A program made the translations under genes and the position numbers. Of a stretch of DNA of 64,000 nucleotides, positions 26,011 through 34,275 are shown piece after piece. Source of the stretch: Ga0077548 sp035440445 (GTDB taxonomy: Bacteria; Pseudomonadota; Alphaproteobacteria; Rhizobiales; Xanthobacteraceae); assembly GCA_035440445.1 (NCBI GenBank), contig DAORMJ010000002.1, positions 62,001-126,000 on the forward strand. The letters are read 5' to 3'. The notes beneath the pieces are model-generated. The model was not told the origin of the DNA. It was given only the letters and a program-made list of their open reading frames with translations, and did no database searches. The number at the start of each line of letters is the position of its first letter. Position 1 is the first letter of the stretch.

Positions 26011-26730
26011 GTGCGCATGAAAGACAAGCGGGTGCTGATCACCGGCGCCGCCGGCACCATCGGCAATGCCATCGCGCAGATGATCGAGCGCGAAGGCGGC
26101 AGTGCACTGCGCACGGATCTGCTGGCCCACAACGGGCAGGACTATGCGCTCGATGTCACCTCGGAAGAAAACTGGAAGCGGGTCGCGGAGGCGATTTCGC
26201 GCGAACACGGCGCGCTCGAAGGCCTCAATTCTGCAGGCATTGCTTCGCTCGGCACCATCGAGAGCGAGGACTTCGCGTCGTATCGCAAGACCATGGCCGT
26301 CAACGTCGATGGCACCTATCTCGGCTGCAAATATGCGATGCCGCTTCTGAAAGTCCGCGGCGGTTCTATCGTGAACCTCTCGTCGGTCTCTGGCCTTGTC
26401 GCCGGATACAATCTGGCTTCCTACAATGCCTCCAAGGGCGCGGTGCGGCTGCTCAGCAAGTCCGTCGCTCTATATGGTGCGCGGCTGAAACCGCCGGTGC
26501 GATGCAATTCGGTGCATCCCACCTTTGTCGAAGGGGCAATGGTGGAGGCAATGCTCGCGAACGTGAAGTCGCGCGACGCCGCGCGCGAGCGCATGACCGC
26601 GGACGTTCCGCTGGCCCGTTTCGCCATGCCCGAAGAGGTAGCGAACCTCGCTGTATTTCTGCTAGGGGAGGAGAGCGCCTTCATCACTGGCGCGGAAATC
26701 CCCATCGACGGCGGCCTGACCGCGCGCTGA
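26011..26730 (+). CDS. SDR family oxidoreductase
   Basis: A 239-residue classical short-chain dehydrogenase. The NAD(P) motif is T-G-A-A-G-T-I-G-N, followed by L-N-S-A-G-I (NNAG-type), catalytic S in S-S-V-S-G and Y-N-A-S-K-G. The end P-I-D-G-G-L-T is the family tail. The start is GTG 26011 (AGAGGA about 10 bases before) or ATG 26017; both give the same fold. It is directly after the TRAP terminator and 55 bases before another SDR. The substrate is unknown; 3-oxoacyl or sugar-alcohol type cannot be separated. Confidence 0.85.
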   Translation: MRMKDKRVLITGAAGTIGNAIAQMIEREGGSALRTDLLAHNGQDYALDVTSEENWKRVAEAISREHGALEGLNSAGIASLGTIESEDFASYRKTMAVNVDGTYLGCKYAMPLLKVRGGSIVNLSSVSGLVAGYNLASYNASKGAVRLLSKSVALYGARLKPPVRCNSVHPTFVEGAMVEAMLANVKSRDAARERMTADVPLARFAMPEEVANLAVFLLGEESAFITGAEIPIDGGLTAR

Positions 26731-26785
26731 CTTTCGAAAACGAACTGGCGAAATAAAGATCGCTGCCTTGCAGGAGAGGAAGTAC

Positions 26786-27584
26786 ATGGCTTCGCAGATG
26801 CTCGACCCGAAAACCCTGACCGTACTCGTGACTGGAGCCACTTCCGGATTTGGCGCGGCGACCGCCGCGCCTACGCCGTCGCCCGCCGCTTCGCGCAGGC
26901 AGGCGCGAAAGTGATCGGCACCGGCCGGCGCAAGGACAGGCTCGACGCACTGCAGAAGGAGCTCGGCGCGAATTGCCATACGCTCAACTTCGACGTCACC
27001 GACAATGCCGCGACCATCAAGGCGTTGCAGTCGCTCCCCGCGGAATTTCAGAACATCAACGTCGTGGTGGCNNNNNNNNNNATGCCGGCGGTGCGATCGG
27101 TCTCGAACCTGCGCATGAAGCGAAGATCGAAGACTGGGATCAGATGATCGCGATGAACGTGAACGGTCTCGTTTATACCATTCGCAACACCTTGCCGGGC
27201 ATGGTTGCGCGCGACGAAGGCCATGTTGTCGTCATCAGCTCGGTGGCCGGAAATTACTCCTATCCGGGCGGCAACGTCTATGGTGCGACCAAGGCATTTG
27301 TGACGCGCTTCGCGCTTAACCTGCGCTCCGACCTGCTCGGCAAGAACGTGCGCGTGACCTCCGTCGAGCCGGGCCTTGCCGAGACTGAGTTTTCGGTCGT
27401 GCGCTTCAAGGGCGACAAGGAAAAGGCCGGTGCGGTTTACAAGGGCGTGAAGCCGATGGTCGCCGACGACATCGCCGAGCAGATTTTCTTCGTCTGCACC
27501 ATGCCGCGTCACGTGAACATCAACCGCATCGAGGCCATGGCGACCATGCAGGCCTGGGGCCCGTTCGCGATCAGCCGCAGCTAA
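26786..27584 (+). CDS. SDR family NADP-dependent oxidoreductase (YdfG-like), frame-disrupted
   Basis: Three frames carry one protein. The start M-A-S-Q-M-L-D-P with T-G-A-T-S-G-F-G is in frame 2, the next part (V-I-G-T-G-R-R-K-D-R-L-D-A-L) in frame 1, and after 10 N at 27071-27080 the rest (A-G-G-A-I-G-L-E-P-A, I-S-S-V-A-G, Y-G-A-T-K-A-F) in frame 3. The second change is a mis-sized gap that hides N-N-A. The first, near 26860-26880, equals either a one-base loss or about 17 extra bases; the normal distance from G-F-G to A-G-A-K-V fits extra bases better. It resembles YdfG-type 3-hydroxy acid or serine dehydrogenases. AGGAGAGGA lies 8 bases before the ATG. It may be a sequencing error or a decaying gene. 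Confidence 0.75.
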
Positions 27585-27594
27585 ATGAGGAGTC

Positions 27595-27626
27595 ATCCCG
27601 GAAGCGGCAAAGCCGCTATCCGGGAT
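27595..27626. repeat. REP-like hairpin, copy 1 (ATCCCGGA family)
   Basis: A compound hairpin: ATCCCGGA (27595-27602) pairs with TCCGGGAT (27619-27626), inside it AGCGGC/GCCGCT around loop AAA. It is followed by the minus-strand stop of the GST gene within TAAGCGATCC. A second copy lies at 28287. The pattern matches rhizobial intergenic palindromes. Confidence 0.75.
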
Positions 27627-27629
27627 CGC

Positions 27630-28271
27630 TTAGTTCTGCATCGAAGGCGGCTGCGGCATCAGATCGTAGGGATGTTTCCAGCCGGGCATCGTCTTGAAAC
27701 TTTCCCGCCATTTGTGGATGGCGGGAAATCCCTTCTCGATCTCGAAGCCGTGTTCTTCATCCGGGTAATAGAGGTAGCCGAGCATCGAAATGTCCGCGAT
27801 CGTCGGGCGATCGCCGGTCAGATAGCGCTGCCTGGAAAGATGCTGTTCCACGATCTTCAGGTTCGCGATCGCGCGCCCGCGGAGAAATTCGGTCACTGCG
27901 GGATCGGCATCTTTCAGAAAATTGCGAAAGAAGCGGTGCGTCGCGAGAAAGTTCGTAACCTTGTGGTTGTCGAATAAAATCCAGCGCAGCACTTCGAGCT
28001 TCTCGTCTTCGCCTTGCGGCTTGAACTTGCCGGTCAGGTCCGAAAGATACGTCAGGATGACGCCCGACTGTGTGAGCCGCTTTCCATTGTGCTCGAGCAC
28101 GGGCGCTTCGCCCATTTCGTTGACGTCCGAGCGAAACTGCGGCGAGCGCGTTTCGCCCGCGAAAAAGTCGACCGCGACAGGCTCCCAGTCCGCGCCGATC
28201 AGGTTCAGCATCAGCGCGGCTTTGTAGGAATTGCCTGACTGCGCAAAGCAATAGAGTTTGTATTCGGCCAT
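27630..28271 (-). CDS. glutathione S-transferase family protein
   Basis: A 213-residue protein with an N-terminal thioredoxin-like half (Y-K-L-Y-C-F-A-Q-S-G-N-S-Y-K, E-A-P-V-L-E and L-T-Q-S-G-V-I-L) and a helical C-terminal half with L-T-G-D-R-P-T-I-A-D-I-S. The Ser/Cys in the first motif could be the glutathione-activating residue. It lies downstream of mmsA on the same strand with a REP-like element between, so co-transcription is uncertain. Substrate unknown. Confidence 0.82.
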   Translation of the reverse strand: MAEYKLYCFAQSGNSYKAALMLNLIGADWEPVAVDFFAGETRSPQFRSDVNEMGEAPVLEHNGKRLTQSGVILTYLSDLTGKFKPQGEDEKLEVLRWILFDNHKVTNFLATHRFFRNFLKDADPAVTEFLRGRAIANLKIVEQHLSRQRYLTGDRPTIADISMLGYLYYPDEEHGFEIEKGFPAIHKWRESFKTMPGWKHPYDLMPQPPSMQN

Positions 28272-28286
28272 CGTAGCCCTCGCGGT

Positions 28287-28315
28287 GCCGGAAGCGGCAA
28301 AGCCGCTGTCCGGGC
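28287..28315. repeat. REP-like hairpin, copy 2 (ATCCCGGA family)
   Basis: Same core as copy 1 (GGAAGCGGCAAAGCCGCT) with a slightly imperfect outer stem GCCGGA/TCCGGGC. It is followed by GGATCGCTTA, which contains the mmsA stop codon read on the minus strand. Confidence 0.7.
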
Positions 28316-28327
28316 TCTCAGGATCGC

Positions 28328-29824
28328 TTACTTCATCGTCGGAATCGAGAACTCTGCGCCGCCCTTGATGCCGCTCGGCCAGCGCGACGTGACGGTCTTC
28401 GTCTTCGTGTAGAAGCGGACCGAATCCGGTCCGTGCTGGTTCAGGTCGCCGAAGCCGGAACGCTTCCATCCGCCGAAGGTATGATAGGCGAGCGGCACGG
28501 GGATCGCGAAGTTGATGCCGACCATGCCGACATTCACCTTGCTTGCGAAGTCGCGCGCGGCGTCGCCATCGCGGGTGAAGATCGCAACACCATTACCGAA
28601 CTCATTGTCGTTCGCGAGCCTCAAACCTTCTTCGTAATCCTTTGCGCGGACGACCGAGAGCACGGGCCCGAAGATTTCTTCCTTGTAGATGCGCATGTCC
28701 GTCGTCACTTCGTCGAACAGGCAGCCGCCCATGTAGAAGCCCTTCTCGTAGCCCTGCATCTTGAAGCCGCGCCCATCGACTTTGAGCTTCGCGCCTTCCT
28801 TCACGCCGATCTCGACGTAGTTCTCGACCTTCTCCAGATGCGCGCGCGTCACGAGCGGCGGAATGTCCGCGCCCGCGTCCGTTGACGGACCGATCTTGAG
28901 GCTCTCGACGCGCGGAATGAGTTTTTCCACGAGACGGTCGGCGGTTTCCTTGCCGACCGGAACCGCCACCGATATCGCCATGCAGCGCTCGCCTGCGGAG
29001 CCGTAGCCTGCGCCGATCAGTGCATCGACAGCCTGGTCCAGGTCGGCATCCGGCATTACGATCATGTGGTTCTTTGCGCCGCCGAAACATTGCACGCGCT
29101 TTCCGCTCGCGGTACCGCGCGTGTAGATGTATTCGGCGATCGGCGTCGAGCCGACGAAGCCGATGGCGCGGATGTCCGGATCGTCGAGGATCGCGTCCAC
29201 CGCTTCCTTGTCGCCGTTGACGACATTGAGGACGCCTGCGGGCAATCCCGCTTCGAGCATGAGCTCGGCAAGGCGCATCGGCACGCCCGGATCGCGCTCC
29301 GAAGGCTTGAGGATGAAAGCATTGCCGCAGGCGAGTGCCGGCGCAAACTTCCACATCGGGATCATGGCGGGGAAGTTGAATGGCGTGATGCCGGCGACCA
29401 CGCCGAGCGGCTGGCGCATGGAATAGATGTCGATGCTGGGCCCTGCGCCGTCGGTGAACTCGCCCTTCATGAGATGCGGGATGCCGCAGGCAAACTCGAC
29501 CACCTCGACGCCGCGCTGGATGTCGCCCTTGGCGTCGGCAACGGTCTTGCCGTGTTCTCGCGCGAGCAGGTCGGCGAGCGAGTCCGTTTCCTTCGCGATG
29601 AGCTCGAGAAACTTGAACATCACGCGGGCGCGGCGCTGCGGGTTGGTCGCGGCCCATGCGGGCTGCGCGGCCTTGGCGTTCTCGACCGCGGCGCGGAGCT
29701 CGGCTTTTGAGGCGAGCGCCACCTTTGCGATCACGTCGCCGGTCATCGGCTGGAACACCTCGCCGGTGCGGCCAGACGTTCCCTGAACATGCTTACCACC
29801 GATGAAATGACCAACTTCGCGCAT
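28328..29824 (-). CDS. mmsA: CoA-acylating methylmalonate-semialdehyde dehydrogenase
   Basis: A 498-residue aldehyde dehydrogenase that converts methylmalonate or malonate semialdehyde with CoA and NAD to propionyl-CoA or acetyl-CoA (valine and myo-inositol breakdown). The N-terminus V-G-H-F-I-G-G-K-H-V and catalytic C281 in S-A-G-E-R-C-M-A-I-S are typical. The general-base Glu of ordinary ALDHs is replaced (F-G-G-A-K-N-H), a hallmark of this CoA-dependent subgroup. AGGAGGAA lies 6 bases before the ATG. No other valine or inositol gene is beside it. Confidence 0.9.
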   Translation of the reverse strand: MREVGHFIGGKHVQGTSGRTGEVFQPMTGDVIAKVALASKAELRAAVENAKAAQPAWAATNPQRRARVMFKFLELIAKETDSLADLLAREHGKTVADAKGDIQRGVEVVEFACGIPHLMKGEFTDGAGPSIDIYSMRQPLGVVAGITPFNFPAMIPMWKFAPALACGNAFILKPSERDPGVPMRLAELMLEAGLPAGVLNVVNGDKEAVDAILDDPDIRAIGFVGSTPIAEYIYTRGTASGKRVQCFGGAKNHMIVMPDADLDQAVDALIGAGYGSAGERCMAISVAVPVGKETADRLVEKLIPRVESLKIGPSTDAGADIPPLVTRAHLEKVENYVEIGVKEGAKLKVDGRGFKMQGYEKGFYMGGCLFDEVTTDMRIYKEEIFGPVLSVVRAKDYEEGLRLANDNEFGNGVAIFTRDGDAARDFASKVNVGMVGINFAIPVPLAYHTFGGWKRSGFGDLNQHGPDSVRFYTKTKTVTSRWPSGIKGGAEFSIPTMK

Positions 29825-30049
29825 GGCGTATTCCTCCTGAAATGCGGCGTTTTCCGCGGTTTTTCGCCCAAGTTAACGGGTCGTTAGGTTTTTCCTAGCG
29901 CAGCGTCCGGCGGCGCGAAAGGCCGCAGACGACAAAGGATTGGTTCAGGGGAATCTGAGACTTAACCCCTTTTTAGGTGGGGGCGGCTAACCATCGAGAC
30001 CGAGTATTGGCGGCCGAGAACCGGCTGTCTGCGTAAAGGGAGAACCCTG

Positions 30050-30820
30050 ATGGATTTGGCAACGGGCCTCGGCCTGATTTTCGGGTCGATTATCGTCATT
30101 GCGCTGATCCTGATGGGTGGCGATCTCGGGACCTTCGTCGACTCCCACGCCGCGATCGTCATTTTCGGCGGCTCCGCCGCTGCGACGCTGATCCGCTTCC
30201 CGCTTTCTTCGATGATGCATGGTCTCCCGCTGGGCGCGAAATACGCCTTCACCATGCGCAGAATGACCCAGCTCGAACTCGTCGATGAGATCGCCCGCCT
30301 TGCCGAAGTCGCCCGCAAGGCCGGTCCGCTCGGGCTCGAAAAGGAAGAAGTCGAAGACCCGTTTCTCGCCAAAGGCGTGCGCTATGTCGCCGACGGCTAT
30401 GACGCCGCCTTCATCCGCGATGCGATGGAGCGCGAGCGCGAAACCTTCTTCATGCATCTGGACGAAGGACAGAAAATTTACCGCGCCATCGGCGATTGCG
30501 CGCCGGCCTTCGGCATGGTCGGCACGCTGATCGGCATGGTGCAGATGTTCGCAAACATGTCGGACCCCTCGAAGCTCGGCCCCTACATGGCGATCGCGCT
30601 GCTCGCGACGCTCTATGGCGCGGTGCTCGCGAACCTCGTCTGTCTGCCGATCGCTGACAAACTGCAGGTCAAGCTGCACGACGAGGAAACCAACCGCACG
30701 CTGATCATCGACGGCGTATTGATGATCCGCGAGTCGAAAAGCCCTGCGGTCGTGCGCGAAATGCTGGTGGCTTATCTTCCGGAGCGCCATCACACCCAGC
30801 CGGAGGCAGTGCCCGCCTGA
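30050..30820 (+). CDS. motA: flagellar motor stator protein MotA/PomA type
   Basis: A 256-residue membrane protein of the MotA/PomA family: two N-terminal helices (G-L-I-F-G-S-I-I-V-I, A-A-I-V-I-F-G-G-S), a large cytoplasmic loop with charged residues (R-Y-V-A-D-G-Y-D and M-E-R-E-R-E-T-F), then G-M-V-G-T-L-I-G-M-V and L-L-A-T-L-Y-G-A-V-L-A-N as helices three and four. It forms the ion channel with MotB, encoded 21 bases downstream. Relation to PomA is suggested by length and the P-A-F-G-M-V-G-T-L motif. No other flagellar gene is in the window. Confidence 0.85.
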   Translation: MDLATGLGLIFGSIIVIALILMGGDLGTFVDSHAAIVIFGGSAAATLIRFPLSSMMHGLPLGAKYAFTMRRMTQLELVDEIARLAEVARKAGPLGLEKEEVEDPFLAKGVRYVADGYDAAFIRDAMERERETFFMHLDEGQKIYRAIGDCAPAFGMVGTLIGMVQMFANMSDPSKLGPYMAIALLATLYGAVLANLVCLPIADKLQVKLHDEETNRTLIIDGVLMIRESKSPAVVREMLVAYLPERHHTQPEAVPA

Positions 30821-30841
30821 TCGGGCAGGCGCGCGTAGGGT

Positions 30842-31678
30842 ATGGCAGTCAAGCGAAGACATGGTGGAGGACACGGCGGCGGTCACGGCTGGTTCGTGAC
30901 CTTCGCCGACCTGATGGCGCTCATGATGGCCTTCTTCGTCATGATCGCGGCCTACTCGACCATGGACAAGGAGAAGATGAAGCTGATGACCGGCTCCATG
31001 CGCGATGCTTTCGGCACGCAGCGGGACAGCCGGTTCACCGGCATGGTTGAGGTCGATGGATTGCCTATGCGTCCGAAGCTGCAGAACGCAAAGAAGAATC
31101 TTCTGCCCGAGGAAACCAGCGAAACGCCGGGCAAGGACGAGCAGGACAACGATCTCATTCAGGGCCTGAAAGCGATCCGGGACCGGCAGTTCGCGCTGGC
31201 CGCCGCAAGCCTGCGCCAGGCGCTGCAGGACTTGCCGGAGATTGCCGAACTCTCGAAGCACATCCTCTTCACCGAGACAAAGGAAGGCCTCAACCTCGAG
31301 ATCGTCGATCAGGATGGCCGCTCGATGTTTCCGGAAGGTGCCAAGGAGCCTTACGAGCGGACGCGCAAGCTCTTGGTCAAGATCGCAGAGACGATCCGCG
31401 CGATGCCGAACCGCGTCATCATTACGGGCCATACCGCAGCGCTGCGCACACCGCCCAAGGGTGACTACGGCGCGTTCGATCTGTCGGCGGACCGCGCCAA
31501 CGTCGTGCGTTCCATCCTGCAATCGGCAGGCGTGCGCGCGCAGCAGATCGGCATGGTCGCGGGCCGTGCGGACAGCGATCCGCTGTTCCCCGAAGATCCG
31601 TATATGGCCGCAAATCGCCGCGTCACGATCACCCTGATGAAAGAAGCGCCGGTCGCGCCGCCGAATCTGCGGCCCTGA
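30842..31678 (+). CDS. motB: flagellar motor protein MotB, OmpA-type C-terminus
   Basis: A 278-residue stator protein. A Gly/His-rich start (R-R-H-G-G-G-H-G-G-G-H-G-W) leads into one membrane helix with the conserved ion-carrying Asp in F-V-T-F-A-D-L-M-A-L-M-M-A-F-F. The C-terminal half is an OmpA-like peptidoglycan-binding domain (V-I-I-T-G-H-T-A-A, D-L-S-A-D-R-A-N-V-V, N-R-R-V-T-I). The G-H-T-D of most members is G-H-T-A here. With motA it forms a complete stator unit, which may be an extra set if the main flagellar genes lie elsewhere. Confidence 0.87.
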   Translation: MAVKRRHGGGHGGGHGWFVTFADLMALMMAFFVMIAAYSTMDKEKMKLMTGSMRDAFGTQRDSRFTGMVEVDGLPMRPKLQNAKKNLLPEETSETPGKDEQDNDLIQGLKAIRDRQFALAAASLRQALQDLPEIAELSKHILFTETKEGLNLEIVDQDGRSMFPEGAKEPYERTRKLLVKIAETIRAMPNRVIITGHTAALRTPPKGDYGAFDLSADRANVVRSILQSAGVRAQQIGMVAGRADSDPLFPEDPYMAANRRVTITLMKEAPVAPPNLRP

Positions 31679-31737
31679 CGCTTGACCTGAAAAACCCGGC
31701 GACGCATGAAAGCGCCCTTGTTTTCGAGGAGCGCGTC

Positions 31738-32064
31738 ATGTCCGGTCCGGCGGTGGAAGACCTCACGGTAGAGCAGGTAAAGGCCGGGCTCGAAGACGGC
31801 ACCGTCCTGCTGATCGATGTCCGCGAGCCGAACGAACTGGCTGCCGAGCAAATACCCGGTGCCTTGGATTTTCCTCTTTCGACGTTCGACCCTTCTGCCT
31901 TGCCGGATCCCGCAGGAAAGCGGCTCGTTTTCTCGTGCCGTTCGGGGCGTCGCTCCGTGATTGCGTCGCAGGCGGCGCAGGCTGCGGGCTTGCCCTACGA
32001 CGCGCATATGGCCGGCGGAATCCTCGCGTGGAAAGCCGCAGGCTTCGACACGAAAACCGGCTGA
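31738..32064 (+). CDS. rhodanese-like domain protein
   Basis: A 108-residue single rhodanese domain. It has L-L-I-D-V-R-E-P-N-E (residues 24-33), I-P-G-A-L and the active-site loop with C67 (F-S-C-R-S-G-R-R-S). Such proteins carry a persulfide on the cysteine for sulfur transfer. No signal peptide, so cytoplasmic. GAGGAG is 6 bases upstream of the ATG. It follows motB by 59 bases but is functionally unrelated. Confidence 0.88.
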   Translation: MSGPAVEDLTVEQVKAGLEDGTVLLIDVREPNELAAEQIPGALDFPLSTFDPSALPDPAGKRLVFSCRSGRRSVIASQAAQAAGLPYDAHMAGGILAWKAAGFDTKTG

Positions 32065-32145
32065 GAGCGTGCGCTTCCGGAGTTGAGTAGCCGGAGATTG
32101 CCGACTAGTTTCTCCGCGAACCTTTGGTCGTGGGAGACGCCGTAA

Positions 32146-33252
32146 ATGTACCTGGGCATTTTCAAGACACTCGTGATCGCCGCGTCGCTGCTTGCGACTG
32201 CCGCTGGCGCGCAGGAACGCGTGGTGAATGTCTATAACTGGTCGGACTATATCGACCCGAAAGTGCTCGAAGAATTTACGAAAGAAACCGGCATCAAAGT
32301 CCGCTACGACACCTTCGACTCCAACGAGATCGTGGAAGCGAAGTTGCTTGCCGGAAAAACCGGTTACGACGTGGTGGTGCCGGGCTCGACCGTGCTGCGT
32401 CGCCTGATTTCGGTCGGCATTTTCCAGAAGCTCGACAAGTCCAAGATTCCGAACCTCACGCATGCATGGCCGGAGATTACGCAGCGCCTTGCCGCCTACG
32501 ATCCCGGCAACGAATACGCCGTGAATTACATGTGGGGCACGACCGGCATCGGCTATAACGTCGCTAAGGTGAAGGAACGCTTGGGCGACGTGCCGGTCGA
32601 TAGCTGGGACATTTTCTTCAAGCCCGAGAATCTGGCGAAGCTACGCAATTGCGGCGTGCATGTTCTCGATACCGCGGAAGAATTGCTGTCGGCCGCGCTG
32701 AAGTATCTTGGCCTCGATCCGGATTCGAAAAACGCAGCCGATATTGAAAAGGCCGGTGCGCTCCTGTTGCAGTTGCGGCCGAACATTCAGAAATTCCACT
32801 CCTCGGAATATTTGAACGCGCTGGCGAACGGCGAAATCTGCCTCGTGATCGGCTGGTCGGGCGACGTGTTTCAGGCCAAGAACCGCGCGAAAGAGGCTGC
32901 CGAGAAAACCAAGAAGCCCGTCGTCGAGATCGAATACGTCGTTCCGAAAGAAGGCGCGCAAATCTGGTTCGACTCCTTCTCGATCCCGAAGGACGCGCCG
33001 AACCCCGAGGCCGCCTATGCCTTCATCAACTTCATGATGCGTCCGGACATTGCCGCGCGGAATTCCAATTTCGTGGCCTATGCCAGCGGCAACCTCGCGG
33101 CGCAGAAGTCTATCGACAAGGACATCCTTGAGAATCCCGCGATTTATCCGCCGGCCGATGTTTTCAAACGTCTCTATACGGTGACACCGTATCCGCCGCA
33201 GTTGCAGCGGACGGTGACGCGGGTCTGGACGCGGGTGAAAACGGGAAGGTGA
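32146..33252 (+). CDS. PotF-like polyamine ABC transporter substrate-binding protein (no partner genes)
   Basis: A 368-residue periplasmic binding protein with a signal peptide ending A-A-G-A-Q-E. The start of the mature part, V-V-N-V-Y-N-W-S-D-Y-I-D, and W-G-T-T-G-I-G-Y-N are hallmarks of PotF/PotD. The family binds putrescine or spermidine. No ATPase or permease of a Pot system is next to it, so it must use a transporter encoded elsewhere or have another role. It converges with lpxXL, 9 bases apart. Confidence 0.87.
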   Translation: MYLGIFKTLVIAASLLATAAGAQERVVNVYNWSDYIDPKVLEEFTKETGIKVRYDTFDSNEIVEAKLLAGKTGYDVVVPGSTVLRRLISVGIFQKLDKSKIPNLTHAWPEITQRLAAYDPGNEYAVNYMWGTTGIGYNVAKVKERLGDVPVDSWDIFFKPENLAKLRNCGVHVLDTAEELLSAALKYLGLDPDSKNAADIEKAGALLLQLRPNIQKFHSSEYLNALANGEICLVIGWSGDVFQAKNRAKEAAEKTKKPVVEIEYVVPKEGAQIWFDSFSIPKDAPNPEAAYAFINFMMRPDIAARNSNFVAYASGNLAAQKSIDKDILENPAIYPPADVFKRLYTVTPYPPQLQRTVTRVWTRVKTGR

Positions 33253-33261
33253 GTCCGCGGC

Positions 33262-34273
33262 TCACCGCCAGCGGCGGTGCAGCCACAGCCACTGCTCGGG
33301 ATATTCGCGGATCCAGCCTTCGAACACATCGGAGATTTGCTGGGTCGCGCCGTTGATCTCGATCTTGCCTTCTGCGTCGCGGGGCAACTGCAGTTCTTCG
33401 GTAAGCTCCAGCCGGAAGCGATTACCGGGGAGCCGGATTGCGCGCACCGCATGGACCGGGCAATCGACATTGCGCGCAAGCCGCGCGGGCAGGGGGCTCG
33501 CGCGGGTCTTGCGGCCGAACATCGTCACCTCGACTCCGCCGCTGAAATGCTGGTCCACGATCAGTCCGAGATGGCGGCCTTGCTGCAGCACGGCGGTCAT
33601 CGTGAAAACGGAGTGCTTGTTCGAGCTGATGAGTTCGGCCATCGCGCCCGTTCGCGTTTCGCGGACGAGTTCGGCAAAACTGCGATTGGCAGGCGGCTTG
33701 AACACCACCGCCGTATCGAGGCCGTGCGCCGCCGCGGCAACCGCGGGCAATTCCCAGTTCGCAAGATGCGCCGAGACGAAGATCGCCGGTTTGCCGTCGT
33801 CGCGAAGCTGGTTGTAGAGCTCCATGGTCCGCGGCGTGAATTCGATCCGTCCGGCATTGGGCTTCTCCGGATCGAAATCCCACATCTTCTGCAGGTGTAC
33901 GAATTNNNNNNNNNNGGAACTGGTCGACGAATTCTCCGGCGACCCGGCCGAGGTTTTCCCAGACGCCTCGAATGATCTCTTCGATCTCTTCAGCCGATTT
34001 GTCGGGGAAAGATGCTGCGAGGTTCGTTCGCGCGATCTTCGAGTTGGGAATGAGCGGTCCGAGCCGCCGCGCAATGCTTCCTGCGATATTCGAAGAGCGG
34101 TCCGGTCCGAGAACGCGTAGCAGCGCGACCGCGCCGCGCACGAGGAGTGTGACTGCAAAATCGCGTAGCGCCATGAGCGGCTGCAGCAGCCATTCGATGC
34201 TGCGATAGACCTTCTCGACCCACGGGTATTTGAAGCGCCAGTATTTGAGCTTGGTCCGTAAGGGGACACGCAT
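33262..34273 (-). CDS. lpxXL: lipid A very-long-chain acyltransferase LpxXL (mis-sized N gap)
   Basis: A LpxL/HtrB-family acyltransferase of about 335 residues, which moves the C28-type acyl chain from AcpXL to lipid A at the inner membrane. The N-terminal part (R-G-A-V-A-L-L-R-V-L-G, G-P-L-I-P-N-S-K-I-A-R-T-N-L) and the C-terminal part (F-V-S-A-H-L-A-N-W-E-L, the HX4-type catalytic segment, and D-Q-H-F-S-G-G-V) are in different frames around 10 N at 33906-33915; this is a gap-length error. It is the last gene of the acpXL cluster and starts 2 bases after the dehydrogenase stop. Confidence 0.87.
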
Positions 34274-34275
34274 TG

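Noticed and set aside
29987..31522. 511-codon antisense frame over motA and motB
   Set aside because: Shadow frame; the sense proteins have stator motifs and a normal operon layout.
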